Part shown: positions 35,634 through 46,678 of the stretch, one piece after another
Layout of the letters: the number at the start of each line of letters is the position of its first letter
Position numbering within the stretch: position 1 is the stretch's first letter
From: Incurvaria masculella
Taxonomy: Eukaryota > Arthropoda > Insecta > Lepidoptera > Incurvariidae
NCBI GenBank assembly: GCA_946894095.1
Contig: OX335643.1
Coordinates: forward strand, 12,387,036 to 12,451,035
Direction of reading: 5' to 3'
DNA length: 64,000 nucleotides
Notes under the pieces: generated by a model
Database searches by the model: none
Told to the model about the DNA's origin: nothing
Seen by the model: only the letters and a program-made list of their open reading frames with translations
Made by a program: the position numbers and the translations under genes

Positions 35634-37520
35634 TTAAAACATCCGGCATCGATCACATACGTATGCGTCTGAACATTCGGGAATGTCTGCACATGCTTCA
35701 TGAGCCCACCCATGGCAGCTGGAGCACTGTATCCAGTCTTCGTCGTGGTCTTCTAAGCACACTACGCAAGTAGTTCTTTCAACTTCAGATGTCTCAGTCG
35801 GCGGCTGCGGTTTCTTAGTTTTATCTCCACTTTTTCCTTTGGCATTCACTCCTTTGGCTTGTTTCCCCTTGTCTTCACATCTTCCTTTGGCGTTTTCTTC
35901 TTTTGATATTTTGAGTATAGTTTTCATTATTTTCTTTTCTTCCTTAGCGTTCTTTTCATTATCTTTTTCTTCAAGCGTAATTTTGTATGGGGATGATGTT
36001 AGAATTTCACTCCTTTCACATTTTCTTTTACGAGCCGCTGACCGTTTTTTGGCAGCGTCTGGCAATGGTGACAACTTATGGACAATCTCGACAACATCTG
36101 GATTACAGCTCGTCGATGGCCTGTCATTGCTGATTCTTCGTTCGTTGGTAGATTCTTCAGGTAAATCCTTGGCTTCTGCCGAGACCGAATGTTCTACATC
36201 GCAGGTCGTAGAGGGCTTACCAGCTAAGGCTAAATCAGTGACAGACTTGGAAATCTCCCCTCTGCAGCCCAGTCTATTTGAAGAAGATCCTGGCTCTTCC
36301 AGTGGAATATTGGTCATGTCAGCACTCAAATAATCCAGGTCAGAAAATAAATGTCTATCAAATGGGTAAATTCCCGTGCATTTGAACCCAGATGCGGCAA
36401 TATCCAGCCGAGCTACTTTTGTGAACGCTTCATTGACCAAACCAGCAATATCGTAGTCAGTAATCCGAGATCCAGCGTTTGCTCTCATCCACATGTCGCA
36501 TCGTTGGTTATAGGCATCTTTAAATGGCTTCATGAATGTTCTATCCAGCGGTTGGAGTTTGTGGGTTGTGTGTGGTGGTGAGCTTATCAAATGAATGTTG
36601 TTATCTCGGCAAAAATTGATGACCGCCAGTGTCTTATGGCTACAGTGGCCATCCAGTAGAAGCAGTACAGGATTGTCTTTTGTCGGATGCGAGTGTTTTA
36701 CGAATAGCTGTAACCAATGTAGAAAGAAATCACAATTCATCCAACCTTTTGGCTGGGCCACGCCTACACTTTCGGCCGGAGCATTAATCATAAGGCGATC
36801 ATTCATCCTTTGCCTAGGGAAGACAAAAAATGGCGGTATGAAGTGGCCACTAGCGCTCATGCAAAACAAGATAGTTATATTTTTGCCCCTCTCAGCAGAA
36901 GTGAGCTTTCCTACTTGACGGACAGCCTTCGGAGCAAGAACTTTTTTATGCTTCTGAACGCAGCTGACTCCAGTTTCATCACAGTTATAAATATTGGAAG
37001 GTGCAAATGTGTACTTTGTCAATAGTTTTTCAAGATTGTCATAATAGAGATCCACTTGTGGCTTGTTAAACCCTACGGCTCGCATCATGCTCGTCGACTC
37101 TGGTGCTCTCAGCGAAAGATCAGGATGTCTCTGCATAAAATCGTAGTAAAAATGCTTCCCAGCAGTGCCTTTATCCTTATTAAAGCGATGAGGGATTTTC
37201 ATAGATTCAGCCAAGTCGAAAGCTAACTTTAAAAACTCCGTTTTCATAAGCGGCAGACATCTATTAGACAACTCTTTTACATGGTTCACTAAAATTTGTT
37301 CGTACTCGGGTGAGAAGGTGTTAGTGAATCTACCGATCTTTGGTTGCAACGTCACTTCGTCTCCACGGTTCAGTGCCGATATCTTATCATGTAAAGTGCT
37401 TTTTGGGATGTTGTAACGCGACGAAGCTTCTCTCAAACTCAGTTCTTTGGACAAAATTTTATCCATCGCAGTTTGTAAACATTTTTGGTCCCAATTTCCT
37501 TTCTTAGTCTTCTCTTCCAT
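35634..37520 (-). CDS. Pogo-type DDE transposase with C-terminal PHD finger
   Basis: An intact 628-residue protein from an ATG in good context (CAAAATGG). Residues ~5-50 form a Psq/CENP-B-type helix-turn-helix (LSLREASSRYNIPKSTLHDK). Residues ~175-390 are a DDE_1 catalytic core: D181 in NCDETG, D290 in LLLLDGHCSH and D326 in KLQPLDRTF, so 35 residues separate the last two. Residues ~480-575 are Lys/Glu-rich and probably disordered or nuclear-localising. Residues 585-625 form a PHD finger: C585/C588, C599/C602, H607/C610 and C622/C625 (C4HC3). The frame stays open 28 codons further upstream, but a good acceptor (TTTTATTTCAG) lies inside that stretch, so those codons are probably intronic. It would cut and paste this element in the nucleus; the PHD finger may direct it to modified histone tails (inference). 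Confidence 0.93.
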   Translation of the reverse strand: MEEKTKKGNWDQKCLQTAMDKILSKELSLREASSRYNIPKSTLHDKISALNRGDEVTLQPKIGRFTNTFSPEYEQILVNHVKELSNRCLPLMKTEFLKLAFDLAESMKIPHRFNKDKGTAGKHFYYDFMQRHPDLSLRAPESTSMMRAVGFNKPQVDLYYDNLEKLLTKYTFAPSNIYNCDETGVSCVQKHKKVLAPKAVRQVGKLTSAERGKNITILFCMSASGHFIPPFFVFPRQRMNDRLMINAPAESVGVAQPKGWMNCDFFLHWLQLFVKHSHPTKDNPVLLLLDGHCSHKTLAVINFCRDNNIHLISSPPHTTHKLQPLDRTFMKPFKDAYNQRCDMWMRANAGSRITDYDIAGLVNEAFTKVARLDIAASGFKCTGIYPFDRHLFSDLDYLSADMTNIPLEEPGSSSNRLGCRGEISKSVTDLALAGKPSTTCDVEHSVSAEAKDLPEESTNERRISNDRPSTSCNPDVVEIVHKLSPLPDAAKKRSAARKRKCERSEILTSSPYKITLEEKDNEKNAKEEKKIMKTILKISKEENAKGRCEDKGKQAKGVNAKGKSGDKTKKPQPPTETSEVERTTCVVCLEDHDEDWIQCSSCHGWAHEACADIPECSDAYVCDRCRMF

Positions 37521-37547
37521 TTTGACGTCTCTCTGTTCTTCTACGCT

Positions 37548-37804
37548 CTGAAATAAAATACAAAAATTACTATAATAAATATAACCATTTACGAGAAAAC
37601 ACATTTTTTTTTACTGTCCGGCGTTAAGGGACTACTTTGTGTCCGGTACTAGGGGACAGGATAAGTTCAAGATTACGTGATTTATACCTAATCTGTTTTG
37701 AAAGTCAACAAAACTATTCATCGACTTCGAATACAAATGGAACTCTACCTTTATTAACAAATACGATAAAGACTTAAACACAGAAATTTTGTTGTAACAC
37801 TCAC
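37548..37804 (-). other. Predicted 5' UTR intron of the pogo transposase
   Basis: On the minus strand the donor CCAG|GTGAGT at 37805/37804 and the acceptor TTTTATTTCAG at 37548 define a 257-base intron. It would join a leader exon (from about 38021 down to 37805) to the coding exon beginning at 37547, 27 bases before the proposed ATG. The leader contains a 10-codon upstream reading frame (MFSARNHSVT) ending just before the donor. The prediction rests only on splice-site sequence. Confidence 0.6.
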
Positions 37805-38014
37805 CTGGATCTTACGTGACGCTGTGATTTCGCGCCGAAAACATAAATCGACCGCTCCCGATATTGCCTTGAGCGTTATTGACAAACTGCGTCGTGTGCC
37901 CCAGCACCGCTACGCCCCCCCGCGCCCCGTTCACCCGTGTTTGAATCGTTCACGTTTGAATTTGTGGAGATAATACGAGTGTCCGGCGCTAGGTGCCGTC
38001 CGGCGTTACGGGAC
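37616..38014. repeat. Subterminal 17-base motifs, right side of pogo element
   Basis: Copies of GTCCGGYRYTARGGGAC at 37616-37632, 37641-37657, 37981-37993 (shortened) and 37998-38014, inverse to those at the left end. They surround the leader exon and intron of the transposase gene and so could also act in its regulation (inference). Confidence 0.7.
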
Positions 38015-38057
38015 TTCCCCCTATTCCTCCATAACTCTGAAACCGATTATCCGAATT

Positions 38058-38079
38058 ATTTATTTATTTATTTATATAC
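38058..38079 (+). repeat. (TTTA)n microsatellite
   Basis: About five TTTA units shortly after the right end of the pogo element, in the older repeat into which pogo inserted. Confidence 0.75.
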
Positions 38080-38535
38080 ACTAGCAGCTTAAAGCTGATG
38101 AAACTTAGATACAACTTAGTAAACGTACATTTAACTATGCGGGAATTAGGATAGGGTAAATAAAATTCATTTGCGCTTACGCTAAGATGTGGCTCATACA
38201 AACTGCAATGCTCAGCACGGCTCGGCGGGAGCCGGCGCTTGCTTTTGCTAATTGTACCTAAGTACGGCTTGGTATTTCCCCCACCTTTAGAATTACTTGT
38301 CATCGTGCTAAATTGCCAGAGGTGCGACCAATGGAATAAAATACTTATTACTAGAGAACCAATTACTTGATTTAGATGCGGATTGTATCTACGTCTAGCC
38401 TGATTTTACTCAAAACTTATAGGCTACATAATATAACGCTTCATTACCAGTGGGGTGAGTAGTGAGTGTTAAATTATTTTAACTTGCGAACCACTTACCC
38501 AATTTATATGCGTATTTTATCAACGTATAGCATCT

Positions 38536-38680
38536 CTGGGAGCAGTCAGATTCGGCAGTCGGGGGTTACCGTTTTTGATTTTGAGGCTGGCTGTGGGTTG
38601 GAGTCCACGCGAAACTTACCTACGTTATAAGTTACTTACTTACTAGGTAAGCAATGTAGCAGTGCAAGTGTAGAAAGGTT
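38536..38680 (+). mobile_element. SINE fragment with 5S-like head
   Basis: GTCGGGGGTTACCGTTTTTG, then GAGGCTGGCTGTGGGTTGGAGTCCACG, parallels the head-body junction of the SINE at 5421. The rest of the body is lost after TACTTACTTACTAGGTAAG. Confidence 0.5.
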
Positions 38681-38759
38681 CGGGCGGCAAATGTTTTTTT
38701 TTAAATAGCCACCAAATGTCAACGAAGCTCTAAATGGAATTTACTGGATGTTTCTCATT

Positions 38760-38921
38760 AAATCGTATTATTTCGGCTAAAACGAGCTTGATTAAATTTG
38801 GTAGATGGATACATTGTCCTGGACCAATTTGACCCTATTTTGGACCAGCTATGTGGGCTACTTTTATCCATGAAATAATTTAGCCGACACTAACCCAAAC
38901 GGAGCCGGGTACCGTAGCTAG
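38760..38921 (+). mobile_element. Helitron 3' end
   Basis: Ends GGAGCCGGGTACCGTAGCTAG followed by T, matching the 3' ends of the other copies. The 5' boundary was not found. Confidence 0.5.
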
Positions 38922-39639
38922 TATTTAACAATATTATTTTATTTCCTCTATCATGAAGTAAAACAGACCAATTAATCCATTGACGTATTAATTTGTCGAC
39001 ATATGCCTGTCTGACTAACTCACACACCTTCACCGCGTTACATGAACGCGTTACAAGGGCACACGGCAAATAATTGCATATGCGTGAGTTCGCAAATACA
39101 CCAATTCATTTGTAACTAGATGTCTTGCTATATTTAGTAAGTATAATAGGGGTAGCAAAATTTTATAAATTATTATTTCTATTTCACACCTATCGCTCCT
39201 CCAAGTACCGTTAGACACTAGTTATGTGTTAACAACAGTTACCTAGATGTCGTCTATATTTACGCCACACTTTCACGCTCACAAATCGTATGCGTCGGCA
39301 CGAATACACGGTCCACACTAAATTGAACCTTATTTTCGTCAAATTACACTCCACCTTGCCTTAAAGGAGATGCGATGTTATAGAATGCTCGGTGGATGGT
39401 TATAGATTTATGCTATGCAAATATAAAAATACTCGAATTCCCTACCGGGTAGCACTCTACTTTCTCCCTACTCCAACGACTAATCGCATAATCGAGTGAG
39501 TATGAGTGATGATTCTTTTCGCAAATTTCTGAATCTTTTATTGAATCTACATAGATTCATACTGATTCCATAGAAGAGTAAGCAAAGCTATATGCAACGA
39601 TCGCAGCATCCTTGAAGTAACCTTAAAAACGCTGAGTCC

Positions 39640-39990
39640 TCAACAGGGTGTGTCAGTATTCACGGTGGACCAAGAATTGCTGCTTTCCAAGGCGCAGATA
39701 AGGTCTTGCATGGATTATTGTTCCCATACGTAGAACGGTTCAGCTGGAGTACCTGCCCAGTTCTTCTCTTCGACTCGATCCAGCGCCGTGCCATACGTCT
39801 CGTCGACACACCCGAGGTTTCCCAGAATATAGAGACCCCTCCTCCAACTTCGAATGGAAATAGAGTCTCTATCAGTGTTCTATCATTTCTCCGATAGAGA
39901 GGAACAAAGCTTCCTAAAGCCATCCCTCCGTCCTCCCTTTCCTCGATTTCTGTGACTACATTTTGTATTCATCTAATATGGAGGTTAAAA
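39640..39990 (+). pseudogene. LINE reverse-transcriptase 3' fragment
   Basis: Two frames each match the region after the RT domain of Jockey-like LINEs: KAQIRSCMDYCSHT in one (39693-39734, ending at a stop) and LLFDSIQRRAIRLVDTPEVS in another (about 39760-39819). RSCMDYCSH and DSIQRRAIRLV are recurrent lines in insect LINE ORF2 proteins. A stop and at least one frameshift show it is dead. The function would have been retrotransposition. Confidence 0.65.
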
Positions 39991-42152
39991 ACTAGATTGT
40001 AATATTCTAATATGTGAAGTAATTGGAACTATTAGCCACACTTGTGGTTAAAAAATTAAATTCAAACACAAAAAAATGAAACAAGTCAAAAAAGGGATCG
40101 TCAGCGTATAGGAAAGTAAAGATGTCCATGAGTTTTAAAAAATGCGCAAGACGAGTAACTATACTGTCTCGATATGAACAGTTAACTCTTCACATAGGTA
40201 CACATTGCTTCAGCGATCGACAGCCCCAAATCACTTGCGGAAGGATTACCGGCGCTTCGACCCCGAATCGGAGACCGCGTCTTCAATGCCACTATCGCAT
40301 TTAATCCACTTAGCCCCACAAAAACGCTTCACCGGTCCCCACAGCATTCTGTAGATTGCAACAGGCCGGCGGGACCGGGCGTGAGGTGGCTCCCTTGTGA
40401 GTTGAGCATAATCCGCCCTGGCGGCATCACACCAGCGGCGAACCATTGGCGCCAACATGCAGATCGAGACGGTAGCGCGGCTTGCGATTGCAATCACTGT
40501 GTTCGGTCCGTACGCTGGAAAGTTTTCTCAATTTGATGGATATCAAATTAATATGCAATCTTTTTTTTCTCTAATTGCTGTCAATGCTGTCTTATTAGGT
40601 TTGTTAATGCATACATATATTCCCAACAGTTACTTTATTATTATTTATTATGGGTTTTATATGACAGGGAAAGATTTACAGTTAATTTATCCACTTAATG
40701 AAATTTTAGGGGAGTAATATCGTTCATTTACTGTTCGTAGTGCAGGTAACAAAACAATGTTTCATGGAATATTTTTACTAAAATAATACTTACATAGTTA
40801 TTTATTAAATTTTAAATTAACATGAATACAGGCGCAAACTTAACTTTTGTGAGTACAAATTGAGAAGGCAAAAATAATGTGGTAATAAAACAATATGTTA
40901 GCAAGTATGTTACGACCATATACATTATTTAAGTGTACTGTAGGCGTTTGCATTATTTTCTGTAATCGGCTTACTACAGTATGCCCAGCCGCACGCACGT
41001 GCTCGCTCCGAGGATATCTGCAAGAGTCAGTTCAAAGCGCCGGCTACTAGGCTCGCGAAAAATAACCAAGCCAATAACAGAAAATAATGTCACGACCAGT
41101 TTCTCAAGTACACGCAAATATTTATTGCCGATATGAATACACGCCAAGTCTGAGCTTTTGCAGAGTACTGCACGCCCCCCATGCTCCTCTACGTCCCCGC
41201 TAACCTAATAAATAATAAAATGTGCGTTCTGCACAGCGAAACGCGCCTTACTACGCATCGGACGTACAGTCGGATGCCTGCTGTACCTGCATATGTGAAC
41301 CCGCCTTGCTCTCTCCGAGAGCGCGGAGGGTGGCTGGCGTGACAAATCGCTGGATAATCATGTGTTTACGAGCAGATTGATAAATTATTCAGTAATCTGT
41401 ATCGACAATGTTAAGTCGAACGGGATCTTGTTCTCAGTCGGGGCTCACATCTGATCAAGCTGCGGTGTTGATTGAATCATGCCATGTTGCGAATTCAATT
41501 AACGTGACTGTAGACACGGCATTAAAGTTTTCTTAAATACCTGGTGCCACCGGAACCGTATTAGTAAACCTCCGCTTTCCGTCCGTCCGTGCGTCATTTC
41601 GTCATTCTGTCAGCGAACTCTACCTCATGAACCATAATAGCTAATAACCGTAATAACCATGACTGCTAAAATTTACACATGTGTATTTTTACCTACTGTC
41701 GCTTTAACAATGTAATATCTTGGAATATAGAGAATTAGATACTTTCAGGATTAACGCCCATTGGATGCACTGACCAAGATTTATAAAAAAGTCATGGCCC
41801 GTTTACACCCTGTATACGATTTTTTTATGAAAGTATTTTAATTTTAGTAATTTTACAAAGCGCGGTACTGGGCTCCGCTTAGGGCATTATCGAAGACTTT
41901 TTCCGGAACACAAATTTGTCATATCCAGCCTATGAATTATCTCTATCTTGCGTGAAACACAAACACACTTTTGCATATTCTAATATTACTTGAGAGTAGG
42001 TGTTAAATATTCTGTCTTACAAAATTCATGCATAGCCAATGACGACAATACTTCTTCCATCACCATTTCTTGCCTTATATTCCAGTGTTCTTTTATAAAT
42101 TAAGTGTCATCTGGAATGGAAATAAAACTTACAATCTTTCCGAAGTGTATCT
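39991..42152. other. No gene recognised
   Basis: GC-richer at 40240-40510 and 40980-41340, with no motif or splice-supported exon. Presumed Vsx intron. Confidence 0.45.
41544..41715 (-). repeat. GGAACCCT repeat, partial
   Basis: Reverse copy: CCGGAACCGTATTAGTAAACC, TCCGTCCGTCCGTGCGTC and TACCTCATGAACCATAATAG. Confidence 0.55.
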
Positions 42153-42450
42153 ATTTTTAGGGTTCCTTACCCAAAGCGTGCCAACAGAACCATATTACTA
42201 AGTCCCGGCTGTCCGTCCGTCCGTCCGCCTGTCACAGGGCTGCATCTCATGAACCGTAATAGGTAGGCAGCTGAAATTTTCATAGAGTGTGTATTGGTTT
42301 TGCCGCTATAACAAAAAATAAGTAAAATTAAAAAAATATAAAAATTAAAGGGGGGGCCCATATAAAAACGTAATTTTTTCCTGTATAATATTCAACGATG
42401 GTACGGAGCCCTTCGCGTGCGAGTCTGACTCGCACTTAGTCGATTTTTTA
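42153..42450 (-). repeat. ACCGGCCAA...GGAACCCT repeat
   Basis: Reverse copy with TTTTTAGGGTTCCTTACCC, a run of GTCCGTCCGTCCGCCTGTCAC and AGTCTGACTCGCACTTAGTC. A G7 run lies at 42351-42357. Confidence 0.75.
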
Positions 42451-43004
42451 AAAAATATTTTGATGAGATTTTTTTAGATAATATTACAGTCCCTCCTTTA
42501 CGGTTGATGTGTTCACATATTATATTCATAGAAAGTAATTGTTTTACTGCAATATATAAACGATAAGCTTAAAGATATTTTTTCTCCCGAACGTAGCCAA
42601 TAGCAAGTTAATAACAAGTAATAAAATTTAATTAGCTCTGAGGTATGCCCAGCCTGGGTCATTGCAAAGGTAATAAATTATGCAAGTCTTGGCTTTCTAC
42701 AGACAATATGTGTGGAACTCGTTCCTATCTATACTTGCAGCCAACTTTATGTTTGAATGTGGAATGGTTCGAGGAAAGTTGGTTTTTTTTATTTAAAGTC
42801 TTTAAATGTAAGTATTTTTTTATTTAGCATCTGGCATAGATATGCTTTTAATTAATTTAAAATAGAAGAAACATATTTTTATAACAGTAATTAGTGCCAT
42901 TAATTGATGATGCTAGCCAGACGAAATTTATAATCAAAACAATTCTATTCAATTCTATAAATAAAAAAGTATCACAGTTTCCATTGCTATGAAAACAATT
43001 CAGC

Positions 43005-43340
43005 TAAAAAAGGTATGTATGCGCCAATAAGGGTGGCGTATTGCCTGACCATTCCATAATTGAGGTGAATCAACTCTGGGCACGAGCAGGTGATGGATAG
43101 GTGACCGTATTTGCTGTCGAGGCTGACGAAATTGGTTCTGATTCCACTGAAAACCATATACGGTTAATCGCCCCCGAAGTTGTATCATCTCATTGAATGA
43201 AAAATGTTTGAACAATAAAAAAATGTTTTTGAATGAATCTAAGCAAGGGTTTAGTCATTGTTCCATTTGGTGTGTTGGGCTTATATTATGTCAGAAAGTA
43301 TGGGTTATCTATCCATATCCAGTTCCATAGAAAACCGATA
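43005..43340 (+). mobile_element. SINE with degraded 5S-like head
   Basis: TGATGGATAGGTGACCG at 43091-43107 matches box C of 5S rRNA and of the copy at 5421. ATCAACTCTGGGCACGAGCAG matches the preceding segment. The body follows with large changes, and its tail (GTGTTGGGCTTATATTATG, ATCTATCCATATCCAGTTCC) is present at 43270-43325. Confidence 0.55.
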
Positions 43341-45431
43341 GCTATTGGCGTTTCCTCTCCGTGTACCATATTCAACGTCCAACCCTTTACTAGACAAATA
43401 ACACGGACTCTGGTGTGACGAATCGATTTACGAAATGCACTGTTGGGAATTAGTCAATGTATCGTATTTTGGGGCCCTAACACGTGTCAACATGGGAATT
43501 TGGGCGTCTCCACACTTGCCGACGAGTATACTTTTTCGATGGACTAGTAAAATTTTTATATGTTGTTTATAAAAGATACCAAATCTTGAGTGATCCACCA
43601 AATGAGAAAATAAAATGGAAGAAGAAGTATATAAAGTGTTTATCCTTAAAACCTAATATTCACTTGTCACAAAACATTTATTTCAAAATATAATATGTTG
43701 AAAGATTATTTACAGAAATAAAATAATTTTAAAAATCTAAGAAGAAAATTATGATGAACATTGTTGGAAAATATTGGCTCAATCCTTCGAATATATAAAA
43801 AAAAAACAACGAATAAATATGAACATCGAGCACCATCAGAACAGTGCAGTGTAGTTGACTAATTTAAACAATCATTAAGGACAAAGAAAAGATTATTCCC
43901 CAAAAGATCCAACCAGGGGGCAATTAATTTGTGTCCTTTGTTATGAATTTTGGAAAGATATACAACACGCTTGAACAAAAAAATATAAAAAAAATTATTA
44001 AGGTTTGGGCTCGAAGCAGTCACGAATTTCATCATAAAAAATAGAATAATTTACAGGTTGCAAGAAAAGAAAATACCATAACATTAAATAAATAAGACAA
44101 TTAACGGAGGATCTCTTCGGCTGAAGGTATGACACTGCGACAGCAAGAACTTGCTGCAGTGCGAGCTGATTGTCGCTGCGGCACTGGCGGCAGTAATCTG
44201 ATGTGTTACTTTAAGGAAGCATGTACCAAAAATGTACTCAAATACTATTTACATTCCCATCAGCGTGATACCTTGTGACGTAAAGAAAGGAAACCACTAT
44301 CATGAACGGAAAAATACTTGTTCAAGACATAACCGGTTCAAATAGGTCTTAACTTATTTAAATCTCTTATTCCTAAGGTGCTTGATATGTACAGTATACA
44401 ATCAAGACACAAATAAACTGAGTTGCTACTCTAAAAACACCTGACTAAGTCACCTTTAAGTCCGCCCACAAATCCCGAAAAGTCTTAAATTTAATATTTC
44501 CATACTCCATTCATCGCCGGTAAATTCAATTACGCGCCGGGCGTCCCCGCGGGGCCTTCCACCACCCCACGTCCCACCCCACCCCCACACCCCTCGCACC
44601 CAGATTAGGGGTGTGCGCCCCCCGGGGAACACTTACCAACATGTCGACCCGCTTCGATTAACCTCTGGAGCTGTTCTGTTTATAATTCGTTTGTTAAATT
44701 TGGGAGCGAATTAGGCCGAAATCGGTGGGCGGTTGGGACCTTTGGCAAATGGGAATGATGGTCGTTGGTGGGCGGATGAGGATTTGAGTTTTCCTACCCT
44801 TAAATGTTCACATAAACTACAAAAATCGTAACCTTAAAAACGATGTTTTGTTGAGACCCAAGATTGTGGATGCAGGCGAATTCCAATATTTAAATGTATG
44901 TTGCTGTAATTCAAAGAATGACAAACAAATATACAAATACACACTAATAATTCAATTCGATTCGTGGTCGCTTTCAAAACAGAAATTTCTTTACTATCTC
45001 ATTGTTTTTGTGTCTATCGTTTTGTTCGTTTAAAAAAAAAGTGTTAAAAATGTTCTAATGCCTAACGGTGAAAGGAATGAATAAATAAATAAGTATTAAA
45101 AAGAAAAGTTTTTTCTTTTACGAATTATTTAATAATTAAGTACCGATACGGAGTAAGGCTGAAGTGAGTGGAACTAGCAGACCCGGACGATTGAAAATAG
45201 ATCATGCGCTTGGTACGGATACAATTTGTAACTCTCGTAATCGTAGAGAAGTGAAGAATCGTGTATGAAGAGATTAATTCCTGTCGAAGAAGCGAGAGAA
45301 GTATGCTCTGAACGTGGTGAATGGCACCCTATCATATCTGTCCACCCCTCTGTAGAAAAAGCGAGATGGTATGTATTTCATTAAGCAAACACCACAGGTA
45401 GACACTCCGTATCGTGTAAAAATATATACCA
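43341..45431. other. No gene recognised
   Basis: AT-rich apart from a C-rich/GC-rich block at 44530-44770 (CCACCCCACCCCCACACCCC). Presumed Vsx intron. Confidence 0.45.
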
Positions 45432-45595
45432 CTAGCTGGGGTACCCGGTAGCCTATGTCCAAGGTCCAAATTCAGATGGTCAATCAGAGCAAGACTATCT
45501 CTATACCTGAATTCACCGAAATTGGTTCAGCGGTTTAGGAGCGAAAACGCAACAGATATACAGAGTTACTTTCGAATTTAAAATTTTAGTATAGA
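45432..45595 (-). mobile_element. Non-autonomous Helitron, shortened copy
   Basis: On the minus strand, TCTATACTAAAATTTTAAAT to CTAG, with A before and T after. The middle is deleted relative to the 250-base copies. It lies about 460 bases before the exon at 46058. Confidence 0.7.
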
Positions 45596-45694
45596 TGGTA
45601 TGTCATGAACTTAAATCTAAACTGTGTCATATGGTAGTGTAGTTGACAAGTGTATGAATTTTTTTTGGTGTTTTTTTTTCTTAATTTAATGGAT

Positions 45695-45985
45695 GACTCA
45701 CCGTCATTATATTAGCCCAACACAGTGCATTCCCGCTGGAACTATGCGTTATGCCAGGACATTCGCTTTAAGAGCACGCCTACATTGCACTAGATGGAGA
45801 ATACGGACAATTGTTCACCATTTTCGCCCATATTTTCATGCAATGCGATGGTAACAACCCAGGCGGGCTAATTAGAAAGAGAAAGAAAATGGTGCATGAA
45901 CGGACCGAGGATTTCAACTTATGATGTCTGGAATGCAAGGCAAATCGCCGCGCCATTGAGCTACTACGCTCGTGCTTACATAGAA
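45695..45985 (-). mobile_element. SINE, shortened body, tRNA-like head
   Basis: Minus strand. Tail CTCACCGTCATTATATTAGCCC, body to ACCCAGGCGGGCTA, then a deletion directly to the CTTTCTCTTTCT linker and the head ending near 45985. It lies about 70 bases before the acceptor of the exon at 46058. Confidence 0.7.
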
Positions 45986-46057
45986 AAATAGGAGCCATCT
46001 TAGTTGCTTCCCATTATATCACTGTTTAATTCATGTTTTTGTTCGCTTTGTCTGCAG

Positions 46058-46148
46058 GTGTGCCTTCCCTGGATGGCGGCAAAGATTTCACCGTAGACGG
46101 CATTAATGGATTCAACAGCAAGAAAAAGAAGAAGAAACGGCGACATAG
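46058..46148 (+). CDS. Vsx: Vsx homeobox gene, exon before the homeodomain core
   Basis: A 91-base exon with acceptor TTTGTCTGCAG and donor ATAG|GTGACA. It holds two bases, 29 codons and two bases. The product runs VPSLDGGKDFTVDGINGF, then a basic tract NSKKKKKKRRH that forms the N-terminal arm of the homeodomain. The trailing AG joins the C of the next exon to make Ser, giving RRHS-RTIF. A Lys-rich block directly before the homeodomain is typical of Vsx/Chx10 proteins. The protein would be a nuclear DNA-binding transcription factor; in animals Vsx genes act in visual-system and interneuron specification. The exon is separated from the next by a 1.1 kb intron holding a TTAA-flanked MITE. Confidence 0.88.
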
Positions 46149-46317
46149 GTGACAGCCTTACACACTTATAGTGTTATCCTTAAAAAATAAAAGCCCATTT
46201 CCATTAAATATCTTTTTCCGACCTTTGGTACGATACGTCATGAATTGACGAGTACACAATTGTTTTACACTGATCTGTGTATTCGTAAAGATTCGGTGGG
46301 TTACTATGGTAAATTAA

Positions 46318-46678
46318 GGCTGTTCCGACCCATATAAAGTTGTTTGCACACATAACGCAAAAAGTATTGCACTTTAAGCCACGAATTAATAATAAAAGTT
46401 TAATATAGTCATATTACTTGCAGCGAAAACAATTTCACAATTTCAGGATTATAGGTTTTGTTACAATTTATTTAAATACGATTTTTATTTAACAGCGCCA
46501 TCTAACGGTGTAAAACTTCTAATCGGCAATTATAACGAAACCATTAAACCTGAAATTGTGAATATGTTTTCGCTGCAACTACTATGGCTATATTTAATAT
46601 TTTTGACGAATTCGTGCCTTAAAGTGCAATACTTTTTGCGTTCTGTGTAAAAAAAACATTGTATGGGTCGGAACATCC
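46318..46678. mobile_element. TTAA-flanked MITE with long inverted repeats
   Basis: A 361-base element between TTAA at 46314-46317 and TTAA at 46679-46682. It begins GGCTGTTCCGACCCATA and ends TATGGGTCGGAACATCC. The inverted similarity runs about 130 bases inward, including ACGCAAAAAGTATTGCACTTTAA on both arms. TTAA duplication is known for piggyBac and Kolobok transposons; which applies is not decided. It lies in the 1.1 kb intron between the two homeobox exons. Confidence 0.85.

Larger units (their letters stand above)
35382..38021 (-). mobile_element. Complete pogo-superfamily DNA transposon
   Basis: A 2640-base element bounded by TA on both sides. It begins GGGGGAAGTCCC and ends GGGACTTCCCCC, a perfect 12-base terminal inverted repeat; similarity continues imperfectly inward as a repeated CCTAG..CCGGAC motif. 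Inside is one intact transposase gene on the minus strand. TA target duplication and a D-D-D transposase are known properties of the pogo branch of Tc1/mariner. The left flank is a TATG microsatellite. The element lies in the ~15 kb intron between candidate Vsx exons B and C, in antisense orientation. An intact frame and matching termini suggest a fairly recent insertion. Confidence 0.9.

Noticed and set aside
35839..37025. Plus-strand frames of 164, 76, 107 and 71 codons
   Set aside because: Shadows of the minus-strand transposase gene.
37521..37604. Upstream start giving a 656-residue transposase
   Set aside because: The extra 28 residues include codons read from a likely intron ending in TTTTATTTCAG; the ATG at 37520 has better context and directly precedes the HTH.
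39660..39923. 87-codon minus-strand frame
   Set aside because: Antisense shadow of the LINE fragment, which reads sensibly only on the plus strand.
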